DNA of 60,689 bases from an uncultured Alphaproteobacteria bacterium. GTDB lineage: Bacteria > Pseudomonadota > Alphaproteobacteria > RF32 > CAG-239. Each line of letters begins with the position of its first letter. Position 1 is the first letter of the stretch. This document shows, one piece after another, positions 1-9,175 of the stretch. Location of the stretch: positions 1 to 60,689 of the forward strand of contig CALXUE010000010.1 in assembly GCA_944391615.1 (NCBI GenBank), read 5' to 3'. The translations under genes were made by a program, and so were the position numbers. The notes under the pieces were generated by a model. That model was not told the origin of the DNA and searched no databases. It was given only the letters and a program-made list of their open reading frames with translations.

Positions 1-192
1 TCATTTTAAGAAAAGGTTTCTTTTGTGTTTAGTCCTAAGTTTCATTGTGTCTCCTCAGCCAAAGCACATTAAAGTGCTTTAGGCTTTCGGCCATCCGCCG
101 AGCTCACCAGTTAAGAAAGGTGCTTTCGTTTTAGAAAGTGCCTTTTTTTGTGTTTATGTAAGTTGGAGTGGCGGGATTCAAACCCGCTCGCG

Positions 193-323
193 CTTAAAAT
201 GTCCATAACAACGCATCTAAAGTTATTTTACGTTCATTCGCAAAATTCATGTACTTCTATGTACACTAAAATTTTGCTCAGAACTAGAAATAGCTTTATC
301 TGCATTGTTCTATTCATTTTAAG
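193..323. repeat. Long imperfect palindrome, family A copy 1
   Basis: The left arm starts CTTAAAATG and the right arm ends CATTTTAAG. The arms match, with a few mismatches, inward to an inner stem GCAAAATT/AATTTTGC and an apex TGTAC-TTCTAT-GTACA near 248-263. The innermost 79 bp (219-297) have the same length and the same apex as the palindromes near 14.3 kb and 49.8 kb. Confidence 0.85.
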
Positions 324-505
324 AAAAGGTTTCTTTTGTGTTTAGTCCTAAGTTTCATTGTGTCTCCTCAGCCAAAGCACATTAAAGTGCTTTAGGCTTT
401 CGGCCATCCGCCGAGCTCACCAGTTAAGAAAGGTGCTTTCGTTTTAGAAAGTGCCTTTTTTTGTGTTTATGTAAGTTGGAGTGGCGGGATTCAAACCCGC
501 TCGCG

Positions 506-636
506 CTTAAAATGTCCATAACAACGCATCTAAAGTTATTTTACGTTCATTCGCAAAATTCATGTACTTCTATGTACACTAAAATTTTGCTCAGAACTAG
601 AAATAGCTTTATCTGCATTGTTCTATTCATTTTAAG
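506..636. repeat. Long imperfect palindrome, family A copy 2
   Basis: Second copy of the 193-323 palindrome, shifted by exactly 313 bp through the tandem duplication. It has the same arms and the same TTCTAT apex. Confidence 0.85.
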
Positions 637-790
637 AAAAGGTTTCTTTTGTGTTTAGTCCTAAGTTTCATTGTGTCTCCTCAGCCAAAGCACATTAAAG
701 TGCGTAGTTCGTTTTTGAAAAGTTTTAAAGCAATTGTTAATATTACCTCTTTATAATACTTAATATATTTTATTTTTTTTAGGAGGCGGT

Positions 791-1537
791 ATGAAAGCGG
801 CTTGGTTTTGTTTTGGCGTGGCTTTGATGTTTCCGGTTACAGGGTGGGGACAAAATGCACCTGTGACAGTTTCTTCCGTTTCTATAAATGATTATCGCCC
901 TGTCGATGCGCGTGAAGCTGCTAAATATTTGGATATGATTAAAATTAACTGCCTGCCTGAAATTGGTGTTTTGCAAGTTAATGCTTATGATTTTAAAGTC
1001 GGGGCACAAAACCAAGAGGCTTTTTATCTTAATCAAGAACGCCGTGAAAATAGTTTGGAAAATAAAAGAATTTATCATTTTAATGAAGATGATATTAAAA
1101 GAGTTGGACGTGTGTGTGTTATTAATGGACACAAAGTGCGCGTGAGACTGGTGTCTTCTCGGTGTAATAAAAATCCTCATAATCCTTATCAATATAACAA
1201 AGATGAAACTTATCCTCAAGATTGTTTGGGCGCCGCTATTTCGGTTAAGGTGGATGATGCTTTGTGGGTTAATAATTTGGAATTGCAAAATAGTTTGGAT
1301 TTCAAAAAGGTTAACTCTTTGGAAATCGGGCAGAGTGCGGCGTCTGAAAGCGGGGATGATGAAAAACCGTTGTTGTTGCGCATAAATTATGTTTCAGGAC
1401 GCGAAAATGTGCCTTTGAATGTTAAGCATCCTAATGCTCAAATTAAGTCTGATGTTCTTTATTCCTTAACGTATCCCGAAAAGCTTTTTGCTGACGGATT
1501 GGTGATTAATGATGATAATTTTTGGGGGAAGAAATAA
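791..1537 (+). CDS. Secreted protein of unknown function (paralog 1)
   Basis: 248 aa. The start is set by a strong AGGAGG at 781-786. The first 20 residues form a signal peptide ending near VTGWGQ, so the product is probably exported to the periplasm. I do not recognise a family. It shares a motif with the next gene (INCLPEIGVLQ here, INCLPEVGVLQ there), followed in both by a charged stretch and later cysteines (CVINGHKV..., SSRC), so the two are paralogs. The stop codon shares one base with the next ATG, which implies an operon and coupled translation. No catalytic motif is visible. Confidence 0.85.
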   Translation: MKAAWFCFGVALMFPVTGWGQNAPVTVSSVSINDYRPVDAREAAKYLDMIKINCLPEIGVLQVNAYDFKVGAQNQEAFYLNQERRENSLENKRIYHFNEDDIKRVGRVCVINGHKVRVRLVSSRCNKNPHNPYQYNKDETYPQDCLGAAISVKVDDALWVNNLELQNSLDFKKVNSLEIGQSAASESGDDEKPLLLRINYVSGRENVPLNVKHPNAQIKSDVLYSLTYPEKLFADGLVINDDNFWGKK

Positions 1538-2166
1538 TGCGTAAATCTGTTGGATTATCCTTGGTGGTTTCTTGTTTTATTCCTCAAATTTGTCAGGCTC
1601 AATCTTATTTGAATTTATTTGAAATTAATTGCTTGCCGGAGGTTGGGGTTTTGCAGATTGCCCCACGGCCTTATCCTCTTCATGAAAGTGAGTTGCAAAA
1701 GCTCTATGATAATGAAGCGCGTCTAAAGCAAAGCTGGGAGGATAAAAATTTTTATCTCTTGAAACTTAACACGGCATCTTCTATTCAAAAAATTTGCCAT
1801 TTTAAGGGGTATAATGTGCAGGCGGATTTGCAGACTGTTGTTTGTGAAAATAAAAATGCTCAAGTTGATTCTAAGCCTTGTTTCGATACCTCTCTTAATT
1901 TGAAAGTCGGGGATAAAGAAATTGTTAAAGGGCTTAATCTTAATCAACTTTCGGGAAAAAGAGATATTGTTAATGTTGAATTGAAAGCCATTGATAATGT
2001 GCGTTATGCTTTGCAGATTGATTATTTGCTAAAAGTTGATGGTTTGGAATCTCCTGATGATTTTATGGAAAATGTTGATGTTGCTCTCTTTCCAAGATAT
2101 CGCGTTGTGTATGGGTTTGATGTTTGGGATGAGGGGTTCGTTTTAGATAATTCTTCCTTCGATTAA
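1537..2166 (+). CDS. Secreted protein of unknown function (paralog 2)
   Basis: 209 aa counted from the ATG at 1537, which overlaps the previous stop by one base and has GGGGGAAG just upstream; a TTG five codons earlier is less likely. It begins with a signal peptide (MRKSVGLSLVVSCF... ending near CQAQ). The mature part opens with the INCLPEVGVLQ motif shared with its neighbour and keeps paired cysteines (KICHFKGY, VVCENK, KPCFD). Tandem secreted paralogs suggest a duplicated envelope factor, but no known domain is recognised. Confidence 0.83.
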   Translation: MRKSVGLSLVVSCFIPQICQAQSYLNLFEINCLPEVGVLQIAPRPYPLHESELQKLYDNEARLKQSWEDKNFYLLKLNTASSIQKICHFKGYNVQADLQTVVCENKNAQVDSKPCFDTSLNLKVGDKEIVKGLNLNQLSGKRDIVNVELKAIDNVRYALQIDYLLKVDGLESPDDFMENVDVALFPRYRVVYGFDVWDEGFVLDNSSFD

Positions 2167-2264
2167 AATACACACAGTACGAAAAAATAGGGGCTTTTTC
2201 TGTTGAAAAAAAATTATGTTGTTTTATGATGCCCTCAAGAATGTTGTATTGAGGAGGTCGCAGA

Positions 2265-2711
2265 GTGAAAATAGCAATTGGTGCCGATCATGGCGGATTT
2301 CAGGCGAAAGAGGCTCTTATTTCTTATTTGCAAAGTAAAGGATTTGATGTCAAAAATTTAGGCACAAATTCCGAAGCTTCAGTTGATTATCCCGATTTTG
2401 CTCAAAAAGTGTGTCAGGAAATATTAAATGCACAAGCTGATTTGGGCGTGCTGATTTGTGGTACGGGAATCGGCATTTCAATTGCGGCTAATCGCTTTAA
2501 AGGTATTCGAGCGGCGTTGCTCTATTCTGATGATGTGGCGCGTTTGGCTAAGTTGCATAATAATGCTAATATTGCCGTTTTTGGCGGGCGCACTATGTCT
2601 GTGCAAGAGATGAAACAGCGGTTGGATATTTTTTTGAATACGGAATTTGAAGGTGGACGGCATATTCGTCGTTTGGAAAAATTAGATGTTGTGGGGGAGT
2701 GCTTTAGATGA
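2265..2711 (+). CDS. rpiB: Ribose-5-phosphate isomerase B
   Basis: 148 aa, the usual RpiB/LacAB size. It interconverts ribose 5-phosphate and ribulose 5-phosphate in the non-oxidative pentose phosphate pathway. Visible signatures are GADHGGF at residues 6-12, the catalytic-cysteine loop [13 protein letters not shown] and the HNNANI(A)VFGGR segment. The GTG start at 2265 is supported by GAGGAGG at 2251-2257. Its TGA overlaps the glyA ATG (ATGA), so the two are translationally coupled, an arrangement I recall from other alphaproteobacteria. Confidence 0.95.
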   Translation: MKIAIGADHGGFQAKEALISYLQSKGFDVKNLGTNSEASVDYPDFAQKVCQEILNAQADLGVLICGTGIGISIAANRFKGIRAALLYSDDVARLAKLHNNANIAVFGGRTMSVQEMKQRLDIFLNTEFEGGRHIRRLEKLDVVGECFR

Positions 2712-3964
2712 TGGATTTTGTGCAAGATTTGAAAACAGAAGATGCTGAAATTTTTTCGGCTATTGAAGAAGAGCTTAATCGACAGAAAAATCAGATTGAA
2801 TTGATTGCTTCTGAAAATATTGTTTCTCGTGCCGTGTTGGAGGCTCAGGGGTCTATTTTGACCAATAAATATGCCGAAGGATATCCTCAACATCGCTATT
2901 ATGGCGGATGTGAATTTATTGATAAGGTAGAGGCATTGGCTATTGAACGAGCTAAAAAATTATTTAATGCGCGTTTTGCCAATGTGCAACCTCATTCCGG
3001 CTCTCAAGCAAATACGGCGGTTTATTTGGCTTTGCTCAAGCCGTTTGACACGATTTTGGGAATGTCTTTGGATGCCGGCGGGCATTTGACCCATGGTGCA
3101 AAAGTTTCTATTTCAGGAAAGTGGCTTAATGCCGTGCATTATGGGGTTGAAAAAGAAACCGGCTTGATTGACTATAAGCAAGTGGAAGAGCAAGCATTGA
3201 CGCACAAGCCAAAGTTGATTATTGCCGGTGGTTCGGCTTATTCTCGTATTATTGATTTTAAGCGCTTTAGAGAAATTGCCGATAAGGTTGGGGCTTATTT
3301 GATGGTTGATATGGCTCATTTTGCCGGGCTCGTGGCCGCCGGACTTTATTCGAATCCTTTGGAATATGCCGATGTGGTGACGACAACAACGCATAAAACT
3401 TTGCGTGGTCCGAGAGGGGGAATGATTTTGACGAATAATGCCGAGTTGGCAAAGAAAATTGATTCGGCTATTTTTCCAGGAACACAAGGCGGGCCTTTGG
3501 AACATGTTATTGCGGCCAAAGCGGTTTGTTTTAAGGAAGATTTGTCCCCTCAATTCAAGGTCTATGCTGAACAGGTGATTAAAAACGCTAAAGTGTTGGG
3601 CGAAACGCTCAAAAAACGTGGGCTTAATTTGGTTTCGGGCGGAACGGATACGCATTTGGTGTTGGTGGATTTGCGCCCAAAAAACATGACCGGTGATGTG
3701 GTGGAAAAAGCTTTGGAAAAAGCGCATATGACTTGTAATAAAAACGCTATTCCCTTTGACCCGATGCCGCCTAAGGTTACTTCCGGTATAAGGCTTGGTT
3801 CTCCGGCTGCGACAACCCGCGGTTTTAAGGAAGCTGAATTTGAACAAATCGGAAATTGGATTGGTGATGTGATTGATGCTTTAGCCCAAGGTGATGCCGA
3901 TAAAGTTATCTCTGATATTGTACAGAAAGTTATTGCTTTATGTCAGAAGTTTCCGATTTATTGA
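2708..3964 (+). CDS. glyA: Serine hydroxymethyltransferase
   Basis: 418 aa, the usual length. PLP enzyme that converts serine plus tetrahydrofolate to glycine plus methylene-THF, supplying one-carbon units to ThyA and Fmt, both encoded elsewhere in this window. The PLP-lysine motif [14 protein letters not shown] is intact, as are the N-terminal substrate-site segment [15 protein letters not shown] and the [13 protein letters not shown] motif. The start overlaps rpiB by 4 bp; ATG ATG makes 2708 or 2711 equally possible. A bidirectional terminator follows. Confidence 0.97.
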   Translation: MMDFVQDLKTEDAEIFSAIEEELNRQKNQIELIASENIVSRAVLEAQGSILTNKYAEGYPQHRYYGGCEFIDKVEALAIERAKKLFNARFANVQPHSGSQANTAVYLALLKPFDTILGMSLDAGGHLTHGAKVSISGKWLNAVHYGVEKETGLIDYKQVEEQALTHKPKLIIAGGSAYSRIIDFKRFREIADKVGAYLMVDMAHFAGLVAAGLYSNPLEYADVVTTTTHKTLRGPRGGMILTNNAELAKKIDSAIFPGTQGGPLEHVIAAKAVCFKEDLSPQFKVYAEQVIKNAKVLGETLKKRGLNLVSGGTDTHLVLVDLRPKNMTGDVVEKALEKAHMTCNKNAIPFDPMPPKVTSGIRLGSPAATTRGFKEAEFEQIGNWIGDVIDALAQGDADKVISDIVQKVIALCQKFPIY

Positions 3965-3973
3965 GTTTCTAAA

Positions 3974-4013
3974 AAAAATAATCCGACTGGTAAAAAGTCG
4001 GATTATTTTTTTG
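3974..4013. terminator. Bidirectional terminator between glyA and the 4019-6124 gene
   Basis: Stem AATCCGAC/GTCGGATT with an A run on the left and a T run on the right, so it can end transcription from both convergent genes. Confidence 0.9.
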
Positions 4014-4018
4014 TGGCT

Positions 4019-6124
4019 TTATCTGCCTTTTAATTCTTTTTGGCGTGCGATGATAGCTGCTCTTGCTTCATCATAACTTGGGTTATTTTGAGTTTTGTTG
4101 TTTTTTCTTGCCTCACGAATGGTTGCTCGTGCTTGTTCAAGCTTGTTGCGTTGGTTGTTTTCTTCTTGGCTCAAGCCGGTGTATTCTCCCTTATCCTCTC
4201 TGCTTTGAGACATTTGTTTCAATAGGCGGATTTTGTAGGCGGCAAGCTTTTGTTTGGTTTCAGGTGTTAATCCTTGAAGTTTGCTTAAATCAGGCAGATT
4301 TTCGATTTTAACGTTATTTTCAAGGCAAGCTATTATCAAACGGGCTTTGTATTCGGCATTTTTTATTTTGCCAAAGGTGATGGTTTTGTTTTGTTGTTTG
4401 GCTAGTTTGACAAGATTGTTAAAGTCTTCATAGTCTGGAATTTTGGGCAAATGGTTTTTGTCTTTAGCGCCTAAGGTTATTTGATTGCTTGGCGTGGCCT
4501 CGATATTAAGTTCTTCACCATTGGTGCGCTTCAATGTGGCTTTGTAGTTTGGTGATTGTTCATCTTCTTCATAGTGAGATTTTTCTTGCTTGGATAAGGT
4601 TTGATAATATTTTCTGTATGGTTCTTTGAAACTTTGGTCTTGTTCTTCATTTTCGGTTTTTTGTTCTGTCGTTTCTTGCGGGGTATCTCTGACATCTAAT
4701 TTTTCTTCGGTGTCATATACTGAGGGAAGTTTTCTTTTGCTGATTTGCTCCAAAATATCTGATGTTATGCCTTTGTTTTCCAGATAAGCTTGGCGTTGGT
4801 CCTTTATTTCTTCTACCTCTTTTAGGTAATCTTTTTGTTCTTCGGAGATGTCAAATTCATCCGGCAAAAAGGCGGACAAATCTTTGACTTCCGTTCTTTT
4901 GGTGTCGGGGTTATAAACATTAAAGGTGTAAGCCGCCGACAAAACCTTTTTATAGTCTTCTTCTGAGCCGATGAGTTTGCTCAAGGGGGTGTTGACGGCA
5001 TCTTGAGCTATTTGGTGATGAAATTGTTCGTCTTTTTCTTTGTAATGTTGTCCGTAATTTTCTTCCCAATGGCGGCTGGATTCAGCTATTAAGTATTTAT
5101 AATCATGCAAAATTTGGTCTTGTTCTTCCGGCGTGTGCTTTTTGAGCTCTTCTACCAGCCACTGACATTTGCTTGGAAATTCGTTTACATCACGGTTTTT
5201 GATATAAAAGCGTTCTATGCCTTTTAGCAGTTCTTGGATATGTGCGGCTTTTTCATCATGCTCGTACATATGTAAGCGTTGTTCCAAACTCAAGTTTGGA
5301 TTGAGCATTTTGATTTTTTGATTAAAAGCTATATGTTTGAGTTCATGTGTGACGGTAAATCTTTTTTGTTTGGAGGACACATATTTATTTTTTGTGTACA
5401 TATAGATTTGGTATATTTTACGATTTTTTTCCGATGTTCGTTTGAGAATCTCTTGTTCTTTGTTGGGCGTGCGGCGTATTAGACCGTGAATTCCTGCAAT
5501 AATTGTATCAATTTCATCATTTAGTATCAGGATTTTTTCTTTGATTGTGATGGTGTTGTTGGTGCTTTCTCCTCTGGTGCCATCAAATTCCACACGTTTG
5601 CCGTTTTCATCCTGCCAATAAACTTCTTGTTTGTCATCATCATATTTGAGTTCGTAAAACTCAACCTCTCTTTTGAGCTCAACACCGCTGTCTTTCAGAG
5701 AATAAGGAATATCGTAGTTCTTGATGGCATAAGGTGCGGAAATGTATTTTTTTCCGGTTTGTTTTATTTTATTGATTTGTTCTTCAACCGATGTGAAGTC
5801 TGAAAGTTCGTTGATGTTTGGTTTACGGGGTTTGGAATATCTTTTGATGATTTCTCTGTTTATGGCGCGGGTGAGGGCTACATCTACATCAGGATAATTG
5901 CTCCAATCAGCCATCGTTAAGTCCGGTTTTGGTTTGCTCTGATAGGTTTTGATTTCGTTTTCTGTTAATGTTTTATCACTTTTGATTGCGACATAAATGC
6001 CGGATATGTTGATGATTTGCATTTTTGTTCCCCGTTGTTTTAATTCTTCCTTTAATATACTATAAATTTTGTCTAAAAACAATAAGAATTTTATTTTCGT
6101 TTCTTTTTTTTGTGTTTGCGGCAT
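4019..6124 (-). CDS. Large hydrophilic protein with HExxH metallopeptidase motif
   Basis: 701 aa, family not recognised. Residues 253-267 read QKRFTVTHELKHIAF; HELKH (260-264) is a zinc-peptidase HExxH preceded by a hydrophobic strand, and acidic residues at 288-291 (HDEK) could supply a third ligand. The rest is highly charged, with no signal peptide or membrane segment; about 430-530 is low-complexity and Glu/Lys-rich. The C-terminal 60 residues are predicted helical. The start is uncertain: no clear ribosome site precedes 6124, whereas an in-frame ATG at 6022 has a weak GGGGAA upstream (667 aa). It could be a cytosolic peptidase or an effector-like protein; the motif alone does not prove activity. 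Confidence 0.7.
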   Translation of the reverse strand: MPQTQKKETKIKFLLFLDKIYSILKEELKQRGTKMQIINISGIYVAIKSDKTLTENEIKTYQSKPKPDLTMADWSNYPDVDVALTRAINREIIKRYSKPRKPNINELSDFTSVEEQINKIKQTGKKYISAPYAIKNYDIPYSLKDSGVELKREVEFYELKYDDDKQEVYWQDENGKRVEFDGTRGESTNNTITIKEKILILNDEIDTIIAGIHGLIRRTPNKEQEILKRTSEKNRKIYQIYMYTKNKYVSSKQKRFTVTHELKHIAFNQKIKMLNPNLSLEQRLHMYEHDEKAAHIQELLKGIERFYIKNRDVNEFPSKCQWLVEELKKHTPEEQDQILHDYKYLIAESSRHWEENYGQHYKEKDEQFHHQIAQDAVNTPLSKLIGSEEDYKKVLSAAYTFNVYNPDTKRTEVKDLSAFLPDEFDISEEQKDYLKEVEEIKDQRQAYLENKGITSDILEQISKRKLPSVYDTEEKLDVRDTPQETTEQKTENEEQDQSFKEPYRKYYQTLSKQEKSHYEEDEQSPNYKATLKRTNGEELNIEATPSNQITLGAKDKNHLPKIPDYEDFNNLVKLAKQQNKTITFGKIKNAEYKARLIIACLENNVKIENLPDLSKLQGLTPETKQKLAAYKIRLLKQMSQSREDKGEYTGLSQEENNQRNKLEQARATIREARKNNKTQNNPSYDEARAAIIARQKELKGR

Positions 6125-6198
6125 TTTCGAATCTTTTGCTTGCGGCTTAATGCCGAATCGGGTATGATGCCTTTAATTTGTTATTGTAGGAGTGATTT

Positions 6199-7104
6199 AT
6201 GAAAATTGTCTTTATGGGAACGCCAGATTTTGCCGTTGAGGCTCTTAAAAAAATTGCATCTTGTCATGAAGTGGTTTGTGTGTATTCTCAACCGCCCAGA
6301 GAGGCAGGACGCGGTCACAAGCTGCAAAAAACGCCCGTACACGAAGCGGCGGAAAAATTGGGGATTGAGGTGCGTACGCCTAAAACGTTGCGCTCACTTG
6401 AGGAACAAGCTGCTTTTAAGGCTCTTAATGCTGATATTGCCGTGGTGGCTGCTTATGGCTTAATTCTTCCTAAGGCAATTTTGGAAGCTTTCCCCAAAGG
6501 ATGTGTGAATATTCATGCTTCCCTTCTGCCCAGATGGAGGGGAGCGGCTCCCATTCAACGTGCAATTGAGGCCGGTGATGCTCAGACAGGCGTTACCATT
6601 ATGAAAATGGATGAGGGGCTTGATACCGGTGATATGTTACTCAAAGGTGCGGTTGCGATTACGCCGCAGACGACAGGGGGGAGTTTGCATGATGCGTTGG
6701 CTGAAATCGGGGCGGATTTAATTCTCAAAGCTTTGGCTTCTTTTGATGATATTCCTCCCATTAAGCAAACGGATGAAGGAACGTGTTATGCTGCGAAAAT
6801 CGACAAGGCAGAATCTAAAATTGATTTTAGTCTGCCGGCTGATGTTTTGGAACGCAAAATTCGGGCTTTTAATCCGTATCCGGCGATGTTTTTTGAATAT
6901 AAAGGTGAGCGTTTCAAAATCTTTCGGGCTAAGGTAGTTGATGCATGTGGAAAAGCAGGTGAAGTTCTTGAAGCAAACAACCGTTTGGTGATTGCAACCC
7001 GAGACAAAGCTCTTGAGATTTTGGAAATTCAGCGGCAGGGAAAAAAGCTTATGCCAGCATCCGAGTTGCTCCGCGGGATGAAGTTTGAGGGAAATCTTTC
7101 CTAA
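6199..7104 (+). CDS. fmt: Methionyl-tRNA formyltransferase
   Basis: 301 aa. It formylates initiator Met-tRNA using 10-formyl-THF. The N-terminal formyltransferase fold shows MGTPDFAV, AAYGLILP and the catalytic Asn-x-His in VNIHASLLPRWRGAAPIQRA, followed by the conserved DTGDML Asp. The C-terminal domain (about 205-301) is slightly short against the roughly 315 aa of E. coli. TAGGAG lies just before the ATG. The peptide deformylase gene often found beside it is not here. It converges with the channel gene, leaving only 5 bp between them and no visible terminator. Confidence 0.97.
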   Translation: MKIVFMGTPDFAVEALKKIASCHEVVCVYSQPPREAGRGHKLQKTPVHEAAEKLGIEVRTPKTLRSLEEQAAFKALNADIAVVAAYGLILPKAILEAFPKGCVNIHASLLPRWRGAAPIQRAIEAGDAQTGVTIMKMDEGLDTGDMLLKGAVAITPQTTGGSLHDALAEIGADLILKALASFDDIPPIKQTDEGTCYAAKIDKAESKIDFSLPADVLERKIRAFNPYPAMFFEYKGERFKIFRAKVVDACGKAGEVLEANNRLVIATRDKALEILEIQRQGKKLMPASELLRGMKFEGNLS

Positions 7105-7109
7105 CTCGT

Positions 7110-7847
7110 TTATTGAGCTTTGTTAAAGTCAACACCGCGGCTGATGATGCCTATCATGATACCTAACAAAATATAACTCGTCAGGCATTCTATGCCGACA
7201 ATGACGCGTGCTAGGGTTGTTTGCGGATAGATATCACCGTATCCGACCGTGGTCATGGTGATGATGCTGAAATATACCCCGTTGAAAAGCGCGTTCATTC
7301 CATCTCCTAAGTTAAAGGCTAAAGGTAAATTTAGAGAATTGTGGATGGTGTTGAGCGATACGTTAATCACCGTAAAGGCTATCACTAAGTTGATGAAGAA
7401 AACGGCAAACTCAGCTAAATCTCTGGCGGAGGCTTTGCTGTCAGGTGATAATAATCCTGAGAGCTTTTTTATGAATCTTTTGACCTGATGGTAGGTGCTA
7501 TACAGAATTAAAGCCGATATTAAATATGTTGTTACTTCATTCAAAGCAAGGTATATGCTGCAAATTCCGCCTATACAGCCGGTGATGAATATAGCCGTTT
7601 TATTTTCTTTGTTGAAAGGCTGTAATGTCCAATGTTTGTGTGCCAGCCACTTGTTTAAGCCTAAATAAATTATGGCGGTTAAGAGGGCGTTGCCAATTGG
7701 AATAACAATAAAGTTTTTCCATGGATCAAGTATATATTGGCTTAAGGTTGAAACCACTGTTTCGTGATGAAATGATAGTATAAACAATGAAATGAATATA
7801 CATAAATTGAGGTGGCTTAAGAAAACTTCTTTGAATTTTTGTTCCAT
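7110..7847 (-). CDS. Potassium channel family protein (two-pore-helix ion channel)
   Basis: 245 aa membrane protein. The selectivity filter is TMTTVGYGDIYP with TVGYGD at residues 200-205, flanked by a pore helix and a last transmembrane segment (about 215-237). The N-terminal half has several further hydrophobic segments (about 12-30, 50-66, 85-120), and another lies at 147-165. No RCK/TrkA-N regulatory domain is present. It probably conducts K+ across the inner membrane. The transcript may run toward fmt, with which it converges. Confidence 0.88.
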   Translation of the reverse strand: MEQKFKEVFLSHLNLCIFISLFILSFHHETVVSTLSQYILDPWKNFIVIPIGNALLTAIIYLGLNKWLAHKHWTLQPFNKENKTAIFITGCIGGICSIYLALNEVTTYLISALILYSTYHQVKRFIKKLSGLLSPDSKASARDLAEFAVFFINLVIAFTVINVSLNTIHNSLNLPLAFNLGDGMNALFNGVYFSIITMTTVGYGDIYPQTTLARVIVGIECLTSYILLGIMIGIISRGVDFNKAQ

Positions 7848-7921
7848 GGCGGTATTTTCCTTTTATGTTATTCGTTTGATATAAATGTTTTTTTTGAGAA
7901 TTAAAGTATTTTATTGTCTTT

Positions 7922-9175
7922 TTAAGATACTTTCAAGAGTTCTGTCCAAGATGAGGTATAGGAGGGTGATTTTAACGCTCGTTTGATAAAGTGGTTAACA
8001 CCTTGGCTTTGTGCGCCAAAGTAAATACTCTTTGCTCCAAGTTTTTGGTTGATGGCATCAAAAGCAGCCATAAGTTTGGTGTCTTTTATGTTATTGGTTT
8101 GGGGGCAAAACAGGTCATGCTGGCAATGAGATTGGTCGATGATATCCAGTAAAGTTATGCCGGCGCGTTTGTAACCGATTTGGGTTTTATATATTCGTTT
8201 TAACCCCTCATTCATTGCTTCAATAAAGCGGGCGGTGTTGGCGGAGCTTTCTCTAAGACTTACCAAATGAGAATTTTGGTAAAAGTTTTCTTTGAAGCGG
8301 TTGCTTTCTATGCCGACGATTAAGCCAGAAGCCAAGCTCTTTTGTTCGCGTAATCTTTGGCAAGCTACGTTAACAAAGTCGGCCAAAATGGTTTTTAGCT
8401 CATCAAAGCTATAAATTTCGTGTTCGAATGAGCGAGAGCAGATGATGGTTTTTTGCGCCTCATGTTTGTCTTCTTCCAGACAAGAATAGCCCCTTAGTTC
8501 CAAAATGGTGCGTTCCAGATTTATGCCGAATTTTTTACGCGCCAAGCTTAGCGGCATATTATATAGTTCAAGTGCGGTGAAAATACCCAGAAAGTTGAGC
8601 TTGGCATTTAAATTTTTGCCAATGCCCCAAATATCCGTTGCGTCCAGTTTGGATAAAACTTGTTTGATTTCCTCTTCTGTTTGCAGGTGCAAGACTTTGT
8701 CTGTGGCAAAGGTTTTGGCTTGTTCTCCGGCGACTTTGCACAAGGTTTTGCTCGGGGCTATGCCAACTGACACGGATATACCGGTTTGGCGTAAAATATC
8801 ATTGCGAATTTTAAGGCCGTGTGCGGTTAAGTCAGATATGTCTTCAGTATGAGTGAAGGCCTCGTCTATGGAATAAATTTCAAGTGTGTCGAAATATGTT
8901 CTTAATATGCTCATCACGCGATTGGACATATCGGCGTATAACTCATAATTTGATGACAGAGCTTTGCCGCCCATTGCTTTTAAGGTGTCGGCGATTTTGA
9001 AATAAGGAGTGCACATTTTTATGCCGGCCTTTTTAGCTTCATTAGAACGTGAAACAACGCAGCCGTCATTGTTGGACAAGACGACAACCGGTATGTTTTT
9101 GAGTTTGGGCTGAAATGCCCGCTCGCAGGAAACAAAAAAGTTATCGCAGTCAAAGAGGAGGTAGGTGCCTTTCAT
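7922..9175 (-). CDS. umuC: Y-family DNA polymerase V catalytic subunit UmuC
   Basis: 417 aa from the ATG at 9175, which overlaps the umuD stop as ATGA; a start 14 codons upstream would lie inside umuD. Error-prone translesion polymerase. The N-terminus YLLFDCDNFFVSCERAF holds the first metal-binding Asp, and EIYSIDEAF carries the second acidic pair. SVGIAPSKTLCKVA and the helix-hairpin-helix segment (DIWGIGKNL) follow, then a little-finger domain with the usual UmuC tail (SQGVNHF near the end). It is co-expressed with the adjacent umuD' under a LexA box. A weak inverted repeat overlaps the 3' end. Confidence 0.95.
   Translation of the reverse strand: MKGTYLLFDCDNFFVSCERAFQPKLKNIPVVVLSNNDGCVVSRSNEAKKAGIKMCTPYFKIADTLKAMGGKALSSNYELYADMSNRVMSILRTYFDTLEIYSIDEAFTHTEDISDLTAHGLKIRNDILRQTGISVSVGIAPSKTLCKVAGEQAKTFATDKVLHLQTEEEIKQVLSKLDATDIWGIGKNLNAKLNFLGIFTALELYNMPLSLARKKFGINLERTILELRGYSCLEEDKHEAQKTIICSRSFEHEIYSFDELKTILADFVNVACQRLREQKSLASGLIVGIESNRFKENFYQNSHLVSLRESSANTARFIEAMNEGLKRIYKTQIGYKRAGITLLDIIDQSHCQHDLFCPQTNNIKDTKLMAAFDAINQKLGAKSIYFGAQSQGVNHFIKRALKSPSYTSSWTELLKVS

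Larger units (their letters stand above)
1..703. repeat. Tandem 313-bp direct repeat, 2.25 copies
   Basis: Copies span 1-313 and 314-626, with a truncated third at 627-703. The two full copies look identical, so the duplication is recent. Each unit holds a small hairpin AAAGCAC/GTGCTTT (61-80), a terminator-like hairpin with a T run (about 116-147), a tRNA T-arm-like stretch on the minus strand (GCGGG-TTTGAAT-CCCGC, about 164-186) and a long imperfect palindrome (193-323). Short reading frames inside the repeat are duplicated with it and have no ribosome binding site, so I call the region non-coding. From 704 to 790 I see only AT-rich leader for the next gene, with a TATAAT at 752-757. Confidence 0.95.

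Noticed and set aside
164..190. Complete tRNA gene on the minus strand of the repeat
   Set aside because: Only a T-arm-like stem-loop is present. No anticodon arm or D-arm can be placed and the CCA end is missing.
148..658. Two identical 65-codon frames in the tandem repeat
   Set aside because: No ribosome site, composition of non-coding repeat, and the frame runs through hairpins. They are duplicated only because the unit is.
1522..1536. TTG start for the second secreted paralog
   Set aside because: The ATG at 1537 has a well-placed ribosome site and gives a clean signal peptide.
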